Origin: Acidobacteriota bacterium
GTDB lineage: Bacteria > Acidobacteriota > Terriglobia > Acidiferrales > UBA7541
Assembly: GCA_003223215.1 (NCBI GenBank)
Contig: QHYH01000089.1
Coordinates: 62,001-126,000 of the forward strand
Length of the DNA: 64,000 bases
Direction: 5' to 3'
In this document: in pieces, positions 36,448 to 44,587 of the stretch
How the letters are laid out: each line of letters opens with the position of its first letter
Numbering within the stretch: the stretch's first letter is position 1
Program-made: the position numbers and the translations under genes
Notes under the pieces: generated by a model
Told to the model about the DNA's origin: nothing
The model's database searches: none
Seen by the model: only the letters and a program-made list of their open reading frames with translations

Positions 36448-39400
36448 ATGAAAATGTTGAAGAACGTTGCGATCACGTTTGTCCTGCTGGCCGCTTTTCT
36501 CTCAGCGGTGCTGGCGTGGGCGCAGACGGCCAACACGGGCCTCGTCTTGGGAACGGTGACGGATCCAGCAGGGGCTGTCGTCCCCGATGCCAAAGTTCAA
36601 CTTAACAACACGGATACGAATGAAACTAAAGAGACGATGACCAACTCTGCGGGGCAGTTCACTTTTCCGGGAGTTGCCCCCGGTAAGTACAAGGTAACGA
36701 TCACGAAAGCTGGTTTTGCCACTCTCGTAGTGGCCAACTTGATTGTCGACGTGAACAAGAGCTATCCCGTGGACGTCAAAATGGAGATTCGATCATCAAG
36801 CGATGTTGTCGAAGTCTCCGCGGGAGCGGAGGCGGAACTTCAAAAGGCCGATGCCGTCGTTGGCGGTGTCGTGAGCGGCGAAATGCTAACACGGCTGCCG
36901 ACTCTTAACCGCGACGCGACCGAGCTCCTTACTCTCCAGCCCGGGTCCACTCCGTATGATGATTCGACCGGATTTGGGAATGGCGGCGGCACCATCGCAG
37001 GCGCGCGCAGCGATCAGAACACCGTTTCCCTGGATGGCATCGACATCACAGATAACGTTATCACCGGCGGCGCGAACGAACAGCCGATCATTCCCGTCGG
37101 GGTCGATGCGGTGGATGAGTTCCGAGTCGGTGTAACCAACGCGAACGCTACCTTCGGCCGCTCCGCCGGAGGCCAGATCACCCTGATCAGCCACAGCGGC
37201 ACGAATAATTATCACGGCACAGCCTACTGGTTCCATCAGAACGACAACCTCAATGCCAACACTTGGGACCTCAACCACACACCTGTCAAAGATGCGTCCG
37301 GCAATATCAAGACACCCTTCACTCCGAAGCCTGAGCAGAAAGATAACCGCGTCGGCCTGAGTTTCGGCGGACCCATCCGCAAGGATAAGACCTTCATCTT
37401 TGGAAACTACGAAGTTCGGCGATTTCCCCAGGCGCTGTCTTTTACCCGCCTGGTTCCCAGCCCTACGCTGAAGCAGGGGATTCTACAATTCAAGGACTGT
37501 TCTCAGGGGTTCGACAGCTCCGGCAAATGCCTAGGGGGAACGGTCCAGCAATACAACTTAGCCAGTGCTGCAAACTGCGGTTCTGACTCTCAGGGCCAAC
37601 CGCTGAATCAGGCATGCGACCCACGCGGTCTTGGGATGAGCCCGACCGTGCAAGCGCTTTGGAACCTCATGCCAACAGGGAATGACAATACTGTGCCCGG
37701 TGCTGATGGTCTGAATATCCTCGGGCTTCGTGGTACAGTCCCCGGCCAACTTAAGTCTGACGGCGTTGGGGTCAAGCTGGACCACAACTTTACAGATAAG
37801 GTTCACTTCTTCGGCCGCTATTCCTATTCCCGCAGCTTGAACCCAAATGGCTTTCAGATTGACCTTCGCACTCCGAGTACGCCAAGCGGCTCCCAAATCC
37901 GGGGCGATTCCATCATCAGCGGGCTCGATTGGCAACTTCGGCCAAACCTTCTGAACAGTTTCCGCGGCGGTTGGGTCCGAAGTCGCCAGGATTTTAGCGT
38001 GGACCGTCCCAGCACTTCCGCAGCCCAACTTGCGCTGCCGGGAACAGCTTCTAGCGCCTCGCAGACGGGCTGGATCGCACTAGCTCCAGGGCTCGCCACT
38101 GGCAGCGGCTTCTTGGACGCCGTTGTGGATGTGGATACCCAGCGCGCGCGGCACCAGGCCATCTACGACAGCAACAAGCAGTACAGCGACTTCCTGACGT
38201 GGACCAAGGGCAAGCACACGATTGTGGGCGGGACCAACATGCGTTGGCTCCCCACCATCCACGATCGCGACGACAAAGTCATTGGATCGGTCAACTCCCT
38301 CGTTGCCGCCCTCGATGGGGACCATAACTTTACGATTCCCACTGGCAACCGGTTGGCCAGTTGCGCACCTTTGGTGCCTGCCTCGGGAGGTAATCCGGCA
38401 ATTCCTGCTGTTGCCAACAACTGCATACAAAGCTCCGATGTTTCAAGATGGGACCGCCTCTATGCAGCATCGCTCGGATTGATTGATAACGTGGGCATCC
38501 TTACGGCCAGCGATGGCAAGCTCAACCCTTTGCCCTTTGGTAGCACGCTTGTGGCTCGTACCACCTTGCGCTCCTATGATTTCTTCTGGCAGGACACGTG
38601 GCGCATGACGCCTTCCTTCACTATGACGTATGGACTTTCCTACGGGTGGCAAACCACTCCACAAGAGAGGGATGGGAAACAGGCATTGATGGTGGATGCC
38701 GGTAACGGTAATAAGGTTCTTACCGCGAAGGACTACCTGGATGCTAAGGCAGCAGCGGCAGCCGCAGGGAATTTCTACGATCCCACCATCGGCTACATGC
38801 CGATCCGAACCTCTGGCCGCAGCAATGTCTTTAATGTGGATTATGGAGATTTTGCGCCACGATTCTCAATCGCCTGGAACCCTTCGTACGGGAGTGGCTT
38901 CCTTGGACATATGTTCGGGGACCGCAAGACGGTCATCCGCGGCGGCTATGGCATATCTTACGACCGGATCAATACGGTCGGAAGTGTGATTATTCCAATG
39001 CTTGGAGTGGGGTTCGCACAGACTCTAAGTGTTGGGGCACCTGGATGCGCTGCCAGTGGTACGCCGGGAACCGGTTGTGGGGTTAACAACACTCCAGGCG
39101 GTTCGATTTTCCGCGTCGGGCAGGACGGCACAATCCCTACACCTGCCCCACTCGGCAAGCAAAATATACCCGTGGTTCCCCAAGGCTTCCTTGCTGAAAC
39201 TTTGAGCTTTGCCGTTGACCCGGACTTTAAGGTCGGCCGCAATCACATGGTGGACTTCACCGTTCAAACAGAGATGCGCGGCAATATGTTGCTCGAGTTT
39301 GGCTTCATTGGCCGTTATGCTCGCGATCTTCTCAACAACGTCAACTTCAATTCCTCACCGATCATGTTCAAAGATCCAGCCTCCGGCCAGACCTTCGCCC

Positions 39401-40533
39401 AAGCTTACGATGCGCTCAGCGCGCAGGTCCGCAACAACCAATCCATTACCCCGCAACCGTTCTTCGAAAAATACATACCATTAGGCGCCTGCAACGGCAT
39501 ACTTGGGGTTTCAGCCACGAGCTCGACGAGTTGCTTGGCACAAGGCGATACGGGCGACTTCACGGGCTTCAATGTCTCCGACCTTTTCCTTATCATGGAC
39601 ATAGTAAGGGGCCTCGGAGCCGGCCTCCCGACTTTCAACAATTTAAACATTCTCGACATGTTCGTACGCACGCACCGGGACTATTCCAACTACAATGCCG
39701 GGTTCGTGGCGCTGCACAATCGTGGCTGGCACGGCATGCAATTTGACCTGAACTATACGTATTCTAAATCCTTGGACCAGATTGGAACGGTACAAAACTC
39801 GGCAAGCTACTATGCGTCGAGCTTTAACCCAACTTATGAGTACGGCCCGTCGTTCTTTGACCGTCCCCATATCTTTAACGGGACTTACAATTACGACCTG
39901 CCCTTCGGGCATGGGCACCTTTTGGGGAGTTCCTCCCATGAGTGGTTCAACAAGGTCATCGGCGGCTGGTACACGGCGGGCGTGGTTCGTGTTGCCAGCG
40001 GTCAACCGCTCACCGTCGTGCAAGGCCTATCGGGGAGTTCTTTGGGTGGCGGAATCATCTTCGGCGTACCCCAGGGAGCCATCCCAACGGTGACTCCGAA
40101 CTCCCTCGGCGGAGGCGTTCACGAGGGTGTCTGTAGCTCCAGCGGTGTTGGTTCGACTGGTGACGGACCGAATTGCAGCCCCGGCGATACGGGCACGGGT
40201 ATCAACTACTTCGCGAATCCGGCGGCTGCTCTAAAGGACTTTCGTCCTATCCTCCTGGCTTCCGACGGTAGAACGGGCAGGAGCCGGCCACTCCGGGGCT
40301 TTGGCATACGAAGCTTCGACATGCGGATCGGAAAAGAGACGAAATTCCATGAGAAGTACGGCTTCGAAATCTCGGCCGATTTATTCAATGCCTTCAACCA
40401 CCCGATTTTCCTGAATCCAAACCTTGACTTGACCACCCTTCCGACGTTCGGAGTGGTTTCGTCGACCCTTATTCCGGCCAACCGAACCTCCAGCAGCCGC
40501 TGGATTCAACTCGGCTTGCGCATTAATTTCTAG
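36448..40533 (+). CDS. TonB-dependent receptor-like outer-membrane protein with N-terminal carboxypeptidase-regulatory domain
   Basis: A 1361-residue outer-membrane protein of the Oar/acidobacterial TonB-receptor type. Order: signal peptide (about 1-27), carboxypeptidase-regulatory-like beta-sandwich (about 30-110; VLGTVTDPAGAVVPDAKVQL, GQFTFPGVAPGKYKVTI), plug-like region (RLPTLNRDATELLTLQPG, NTVSLDGIDITD), then a long beta-barrel ending in WIQLGLRINF with the terminal aromatic typical of barrel proteins. It probably imports peptides or glycans with TonB energy; the substrate is unknown. The ATG at 36448 has GGAGG 4 nt upstream. A terminator follows. Confidence 0.9.
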   Translation: MKMLKNVAITFVLLAAFLSAVLAWAQTANTGLVLGTVTDPAGAVVPDAKVQLNNTDTNETKETMTNSAGQFTFPGVAPGKYKVTITKAGFATLVVANLIVDVNKSYPVDVKMEIRSSSDVVEVSAGAEAELQKADAVVGGVVSGEMLTRLPTLNRDATELLTLQPGSTPYDDSTGFGNGGGTIAGARSDQNTVSLDGIDITDNVITGGANEQPIIPVGVDAVDEFRVGVTNANATFGRSAGGQITLISHSGTNNYHGTAYWFHQNDNLNANTWDLNHTPVKDASGNIKTPFTPKPEQKDNRVGLSFGGPIRKDKTFIFGNYEVRRFPQALSFTRLVPSPTLKQGILQFKDCSQGFDSSGKCLGGTVQQYNLASAANCGSDSQGQPLNQACDPRGLGMSPTVQALWNLMPTGNDNTVPGADGLNILGLRGTVPGQLKSDGVGVKLDHNFTDKVHFFGRYSYSRSLNPNGFQIDLRTPSTPSGSQIRGDSIISGLDWQLRPNLLNSFRGGWVRSRQDFSVDRPSTSAAQLALPGTASSASQTGWIALAPGLATGSGFLDAVVDVDTQRARHQAIYDSNKQYSDFLTWTKGKHTIVGGTNMRWLPTIHDRDDKVIGSVNSLVAALDGDHNFTIPTGNRLASCAPLVPASGGNPAIPAVANNCIQSSDVSRWDRLYAASLGLIDNVGILTASDGKLNPLPFGSTLVARTTLRSYDFFWQDTWRMTPSFTMTYGLSYGWQTTPQERDGKQALMVDAGNGNKVLTAKDYLDAKAAAAAAGNFYDPTIGYMPIRTSGRSNVFNVDYGDFAPRFSIAWNPSYGSGFLGHMFGDRKTVIRGGYGISYDRINTVGSVIIPMLGVGFAQTLSVGAPGCAASGTPGTGCGVNNTPGGSIFRVGQDGTIPTPAPLGKQNIPVVPQGFLAETLSFAVDPDFKVGRNHMVDFTVQTEMRGNMLLEFGFIGRYARDLLNNVNFNSSPIMFKDPASGQTFAQAYDALSAQVRNNQSITPQPFFEKYIPLGACNGILGVSATSSTSCLAQGDTGDFTGFNVSDLFLIMDIVRGLGAGLPTFNNLNILDMFVRTHRDYSNYNAGFVALHNRGWHGMQFDLNYTYSKSLDQIGTVQNSASYYASSFNPTYEYGPSFFDRPHIFNGTYNYDLPFGHGHLLGSSSHEWFNKVIGGWYTAGVVRVASGQPLTVVQGLSGSSLGGGIIFGVPQGAIPTVTPNSLGGGVHEGVCSSSGVGSTGDGPNCSPGDTGTGINYFANPAAALKDFRPILLASDGRTGRSRPLRGFGIRSFDMRIGKETKFHEKYGFEISADLFNAFNHPIFLNPNLDLTTLPTFGVVSSTLIPANRTSSSRWIQLGLRINF

Positions 40534-40560
40534 CCTTCACATGGGCAAAGAAAACATCGA

Positions 40561-40590
40561 GGGGAGAGCGTAAAAGCTCTCCCTTTGTTT
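40561..40590 (+). terminator. Intrinsic terminator of the first receptor gene
   Basis: Perfect eight-base arms GGGAGAGC and GCTCTCCC with a 6-nt loop, followed by TTTGTTT. It lies 28 nt after the receptor stop codon. Confidence 0.8.
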
Positions 40591-40787
40591 ACTTCCCAAC
40601 GGGGCCACGCACTCCCGCCGTGGACTCGAAGAGATTTCGCCCTTTGCACCGCGCTTCGAAGCCGCGGGTCAAGAAGCGCAACCCGCCGTGGCGAGCAGCT
40701 TGGTGTTGGGGGTAACGGTTCGCCACTTCGCGCAACCGCATCTAGAAAATGCATGAGCGGCGACGGCCCAAGTCCCTCCGCCTCGCC

Positions 40788-40827
40788 AAAAAACAAAGCG
40801 TCCCGGCGGGAGGGTGCGCCGGGACGC
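40788..40827 (-). terminator. Intrinsic terminator of the 192-residue hypothetical gene
   Basis: Perfect eleven-base arms GCGTCCCGGCG and CGCCGGGACGC (40798-40808 and 40817-40827). On the minus strand the stem is followed by TTTGTTTTTT. It lies 70 nt past the stop codon at 40897. Confidence 0.85.
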
Positions 40828-40896
40828 CTTTCGTTGGGGGTTGAGGGATCTTTGGGCCTTCGAGGGAACTCTTTAGGGTGTCAGCCTCCAATTCTT

Positions 40897-41475
40897 CTAG
40901 GGCACAACGCCCAGGTTGTGCCTGCCCGCCAGCAAAGACACGCTTGCTCCCGCCGTTTGCGGAAGCCACCAGAACCTCCGGATCCAGGGGTTCTGGCTGA
41001 CCATCATTCGCTTGCCCAAGAAATCCATGAACGACGGGCTCACCTGGATGGCGGCATAAATCGCATTGGAACTGGCGAACGGTTTGAGAAATGGATTCGC
41101 TTCCCGGCCGTATCCGCTCGAAATGGCGCGGCGTGTGGTCCAGGCGTCAAATCCGGCTGCCGCGTGCGCTGCGGCCATCAGTCCGTACCACGTCTTCCGC
41201 TGCCTCGGGCTTTCGTCAGGCCGTCCTGCCGTTGCTCGGACGGGCTGAACGGGTTCCGCCGACAAGCCGAGCGCCGCCGGTTCAGCCTCGGCCTTTACCT
41301 TCAGCTCCGGCGCGGAAGGCGATGCTGCTCGAACGATCGAATCTCTTGAGGTGCTGTCGAAAGGCGTGACAGAAAGGGTTTGCCGCTCGCCATTCGCTTT
41401 CAAGGCTGCGGAAAACTTCCCTAAGTCGTCGGTCTGCGGAAGGGCGCAAACCCATAGGATGGCTGCAAGGACCAT
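40897..41475 (-). CDS. Hypothetical protein with signal peptide and conserved C-terminal hydrophobic domain
   Basis: A 192-residue protein of unknown function. A short hydrophobic N-terminus (VLAAILWVCALPQ) suggests export. Residues 25-95 are polar and low-complexity. The C-terminal part (DAWTTRRAISSGYGREANPFLKPFA, here split: SSGYGREANPFLKPF; then AAIQVSPSFMDFLGKRMM) has two weak membrane-like stretches and looks like a compact conserved domain. The gene has a GAGGTGG ribosome-binding site, a 16-bp palindrome just upstream and a strong terminator, so it is a real single-gene unit. Confidence 0.6.
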   Translation of the reverse strand: MVLAAILWVCALPQTDDLGKFSAALKANGERQTLSVTPFDSTSRDSIVRAASPSAPELKVKAEAEPAALGLSAEPVQPVRATAGRPDESPRQRKTWYGLMAAAHAAAGFDAWTTRRAISSGYGREANPFLKPFASSNAIYAAIQVSPSFMDFLGKRMMVSQNPWIRRFWWLPQTAGASVSLLAGRHNLGVVP

Positions 41476-41495
41476 TCACCACCTCAGTCGGCCAG

Positions 41496-41511
41496 TGGAC
41501 TTGCAAGTCCA
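41496..41511. promoter_or_regulatory. 16-bp perfect palindrome, candidate operator
   Basis: TGGACTTG joined directly to CAAGTCCA. It ends 20 nt upstream of the start codon of the 192-residue gene, next to its ribosome-binding site. Suitable for a dimeric repressor. Confidence 0.45.
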
Positions 41512-41840
41512 GCCCCACTCGCAGTGAGCCCTCGGTATCGGCCCAAAGCGCATCAAATAGCGGTCCTTTGGCCCCATTTTCGCTAGTCCGGCGCCTCGGG
41601 ACCTCCGTTTAACGCCGGTGTAACGCGAGTACTAGACCGTTTTTGAGAAAAGATTTTCTCTTTTTGATACGGCCGTCTCGGCCGCGTCTGCCACGCAGGG
41701 TCGCGTGAGCCCGCGAAACGGGCTTCGCCTCCCCAGTCGGCAACGGCCACATGCTGCGCTAGGCACGAGGATGTCGAAACTATCAAAACTAACAGGCAAC
41801 ACGAGCTCCGAGCGCTGCGAGTTCGCCCACAGCGCAACTC

Positions 41841-41849
41841 TGCTATAAT
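41841..41849 (+). promoter_or_regulatory. Promoter of the nucleoside kinase gene (extended -10)
   Basis: A perfect TATAAT preceded by TGC, 41 nt before the start codon. The -35 position (GTTCGC) is poor, as is usual with extended -10 promoters. Confidence 0.55.
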
Positions 41850-41890
41850 TCGCGGCGCTGGCTCCGGCCGCGTCGGAGCCATGCCCAACG

Positions 41891-42583
41891 ATGTCAGGCA
41901 ACGACTCCTTGGCTGCCAAGCGCGCGCTCGTTCCGCAGCGCAGTCCTCAGCCTCCGCGCTTCATCGCTATCGAAGGTCCCCTGCGTGTCGGCAAGACCAC
42001 CCTCGCCCGCATCCTCGCCGAACGGCTGCACGCGCGCCGCATTTACGATTGCGAGGACAATCCGTTTCTCGCCGACTTCTACAAAGCCAAACCAGGAGCC
42101 GCATTCCGTGCCCAGATGTATTTCCTCATCGAGCGGCAAAAGCATCTTCGCGAAGGCCTGGCCGTCGAAGCCCTCGGCCTCATCCTCTCCGACTTTCTCC
42201 TCGAAAAAGACCGCATTTTCGCCAATCTCAATCTCGACGATCAGGAACTCAAGCTCTACGAGCGCTACTACGAGCTCCTTTCCGCCGATCTCCCTGCTCC
42301 CGACCTGGTCATTTACCTGCAAGCCAAGCCGGAAGTCTTGCGCGCCCGCATCGCAAAAAAGGCTTCGCGCGAAGAGTCGCAAATCTCACTCGAATACATC
42401 GAGGAGGTCACGCGCGCCTACGAGCATTTCTTTTTCCGCTACTCCGCCTCGGACCTCCTGGTAATCAACACCTCGGAGATCGATTTCGTCGAGCGCAGCG
42501 ACGACTTGCAGCAGCTTCTCAGGCGGCTCCAGGATCCGGTCAAAGGTACGCAATACTTCCTGCCGCTCGGCGCCTCCGAATAG
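41891..42583 (+). CDS. Deoxynucleoside kinase (dNK family)
   Basis: A 230-residue P-loop kinase of the deoxyadenosine/deoxyguanosine kinase family, which phosphorylates salvaged deoxynucleosides. The P-loop is IEGPLRVGKTTLARIL, substrate-side residues lie in YFLIERQKHL and SDFLLEKDRIFA, and the lid region is RARIAKKASREESQISLEYIEE. Length is normal. An N-terminal extension of about 20 residues is probably disordered. No strong ribosome-binding site is seen; an in-window ATG at 41881 is in another frame. The symporter gene follows 68 nt later. Confidence 0.88.
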   Translation: MSGNDSLAAKRALVPQRSPQPPRFIAIEGPLRVGKTTLARILAERLHARRIYDCEDNPFLADFYKAKPGAAFRAQMYFLIERQKHLREGLAVEALGLILSDFLLEKDRIFANLNLDDQELKLYERYYELLSADLPAPDLVIYLQAKPEVLRARIAKKASREESQISLEYIEEVTRAYEHFFFRYSASDLLVINTSEIDFVERSDDLQQLLRRLQDPVKGTQYFLPLGASE

Positions 42584-42590
42584 AAACGCG

Positions 42591-42619
42591 TTGACAGTTC
42601 GGCGCAACCCGTCTAAGTT
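42591..42619 (+). promoter_or_regulatory. Candidate promoter of the symporter gene
   Basis: TTGACA at 42591 and TAAGTT at 42614 with a 17-nt spacer, 32 nt before the symporter ATG. The -35 is perfect, the -10 matches three of six. Confidence 0.4.
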
Positions 42620-42651
42620 TCGCCTCGCATGAATCCGCTGACGCCCTTCCC

Positions 42652-44025
42652 ATGAAAAACAAACTCCTTCTGGCAGCCATCGTTTCGGCAACGGTGGCCA
42701 TCCTTGCTTCGCTCTTTGCCGGCACGCTCGTCGCGCTGATTCCCGCGCTTGCCGCCATGGCGCTGCGCTGGCTCGCAGTGGTTCTCATTGCGGCTTATGC
42801 AACCTATCGGCGCTCGCTGACCGCGTGGATCCTGATCGGTTTGCTCGCCGGCGCGGAATTCGGCCACGATGCGGCTGCCACGGCTGCAAAATTACAATTC
42901 CTTGGCGCGATTTTTCTGCGCCTCATCAAGGTCATCATCGCACCGCTGCTGTTCGGCACCTTGGTCGTAGGCATCGCGGGCCACGCCGACCTGAAGAAAG
43001 TCGGCCGCCTCGGTGTCAAATCGCTTGTTTACTTTGAAATTGTTTCCACGATTGCGCTCGTCATCGGTTGGGCGGCCATAAGTCTCAGCCGCGCGGGTGA
43101 AGGCGTGCGTCTTCCGCCGTCGGCTGCCGCCGAACCGCTCAGCGCCGCTCCACACACCGCGGCACAACTCATCACCGACATCTTTCCCGAAAACATCGCC
43201 AAATCCGTCGCCGAGGGCCAGGTGCTGCAGGTTGTCGTCTTCAGCATCCTCTTTGCCATGGCGCTCATCCTGGTTCCCGAAGCAAAACGGCGTCCCATGC
43301 TGTCGTTCGCCGGAAGCCTCTCGGAAACCATGTTCAAGTTCACCAACCTTGTCATGTACGCCGCGCCGGTCGGCGTCTTTGGGGCCGTCGCCTATACCGT
43401 CGGCCACCTCGGCCTGGGTGTCCTCTTGCCGCTCCTAAAGCTGCTCGCGACCATGTACCTCGCACTCGTATTTTTTATCGTCTGCGTTTTGTTTCCCATT
43501 GCGCTGCTCTCGCAAGTTCCCGTGAAGGAGTTTCTTCGAGCCGCCACCGAACCGGTGACCATCGCGTTTGCAACCGCCAGTTCCGAAGCCGCTCTCCCTC
43601 GCGCCATGGAGAAGATGGAGTCTTTTGGTGTTCCACGTGAAACGGTCGCTTTCGTCCTTCCCACCGGCTATAGCTTCAATCTCGATGGCTCCAGCCTCTA
43701 CCAATCGCTCGCTTTACTGTTCATTGCCCAGGCTGCGGACCTTCATCTCTCGATCGGCCAGCAAGCGGTCATGCTGCTTACTCTTCTCGTTAGCAGCAAA
43801 GGCACGGCTGGGGTGGCCCGCGCATCGCTGGTGATCGTCCTGGCGGCGGCCGCTTCCTTTCATCTGCCGACGGAGCCGCTTTTTCTTCTCTTCGGGATTG
43901 ATCAACTCATGGACATGGGCCGCACGGCCGTCAACGTCCTTGGCAACTGCCTTGCATGCGTGGTCATCGCTCGCTGGGAGCACGAGTTCCCCGCGCCGGT
44001 TCACACAGCGACACACCAAGCCTGA
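42652..44025 (+). CDS. Dicarboxylate/amino acid:cation symporter (DAACS family, GltP-like)
   Basis: A 457-residue inner-membrane transporter of the glutamate/C4-dicarboxylate symporter family. Signatures: the first serine-rich hairpin ATASSEAALPRAMEKM, FNLDGSSLYQ, the second hairpin SSKGTAGVARAS, and the substrate-binding helix end DQLMDMGRTAVNVLGNCLA. About eight membrane segments plus re-entrant loops fit the family. An additional hydrophobic N-terminal region (residues 1-70) extends the usual length. It probably takes up glutamate, aspartate or C4-dicarboxylates with H+ or Na+. An eight-codon open frame overlaps its start codon. Confidence 0.9.
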   Translation: MKNKLLLAAIVSATVAILASLFAGTLVALIPALAAMALRWLAVVLIAAYATYRRSLTAWILIGLLAGAEFGHDAAATAAKLQFLGAIFLRLIKVIIAPLLFGTLVVGIAGHADLKKVGRLGVKSLVYFEIVSTIALVIGWAAISLSRAGEGVRLPPSAAAEPLSAAPHTAAQLITDIFPENIAKSVAEGQVLQVVVFSILFAMALILVPEAKRRPMLSFAGSLSETMFKFTNLVMYAAPVGVFGAVAYTVGHLGLGVLLPLLKLLATMYLALVFFIVCVLFPIALLSQVPVKEFLRAATEPVTIAFATASSEAALPRAMEKMESFGVPRETVAFVLPTGYSFNLDGSSLYQSLALLFIAQAADLHLSIGQQAVMLLTLLVSSKGTAGVARASLVIVLAAAASFHLPTEPLFLLFGIDQLMDMGRTAVNVLGNCLACVVIARWEHEFPAPVHTATHQA

Positions 44026-44471
44026 CTCCGCTGGATAGGAACGAGTGCGAACGAACAGGAGTGAGCTGGCCGTGGGGCGCGCTTCCAAGTCCCCCGGCTC
44101 TGCTCGAAAGCTCCTCTGGCTACGTCGCCTGAACTGACACGAGATATTCGTTCAGATTTCTGATCCGCTGAAGCTCGCGGCAAGATGCATGGTGGTGAGT
44201 GGACATGACCGCCTCCGGAATTTTGAACTTGGTTGGCACGGAAGCCTCTTCTTCCGGGGAGCCACCTGGGCTCTGGCACATTCAACGTACGCTTCCTACC
44301 CTTCCGGACAGCACTCCTATACTAGGGGTCAGCTGCCCGGTTTCGCGTCTTCGGTCCAGTTTCTTGCTTCGCGTCTTGGGCATAGACTGCCGGCATCCTT
44401 AAAGGAAGCCGGTCGAGCGTGCCTGGGCTTCGTCGCTTCAGGAAATGCGGACGGCAGGGAGGGTGTCCTCG
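44026..44471. other. Intergenic region downstream of the symporter
   Basis: About 450 nt. Frames here lack family features. Nothing supported before the candidate microprotein at 44472. Confidence 0.4.
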
Positions 44472-44543
44472 ATGAAATTTCTGGTATCGGTTATCGTGAT
44501 CCTTTTACTGATCTTGTCGCTTCCCCCCATGATTCAGTCGTAA
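44472..44543 (+). CDS. Candidate 23-residue hydrophobic microprotein
   Basis: A short frame beginning MKFLVSVIVILLLILSLPP and ending with TAA. It is almost entirely hydrophobic, enough for one membrane span, and has a GGGAGGG ribosome-binding site 9 nt upstream. No homologue can be named; it is convergent with the S9 peptidase gene. Confidence 0.3.
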   Translation: MKFLVSVIVILLLILSLPPMIQS

Positions 44544-44587
44544 GGGAAGCACACCTCGCATTGCAATCGCGGTAACGCTCGTTCTCT

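Larger units (their letters stand above)
40534..40896. other. Convergent intergenic region with two terminators
   Basis: About 360 nt containing a plus-strand and a minus-strand intrinsic terminator. No gene is supported between them. Confidence 0.6.
41476..41890. other. Divergent intergenic region with palindrome and kinase promoter
   Basis: 415 nt between the hypothetical gene and the nucleoside kinase. It holds the palindrome at 41496 and the extended -10 promoter at 41844; no further gene is supported. Confidence 0.5.

Noticed and set aside
44189-44575. 128-codon plus-strand frame after the symporter
   Set aside because: No motifs, poor start; the microprotein at 44472 lies in another frame and is better supported.
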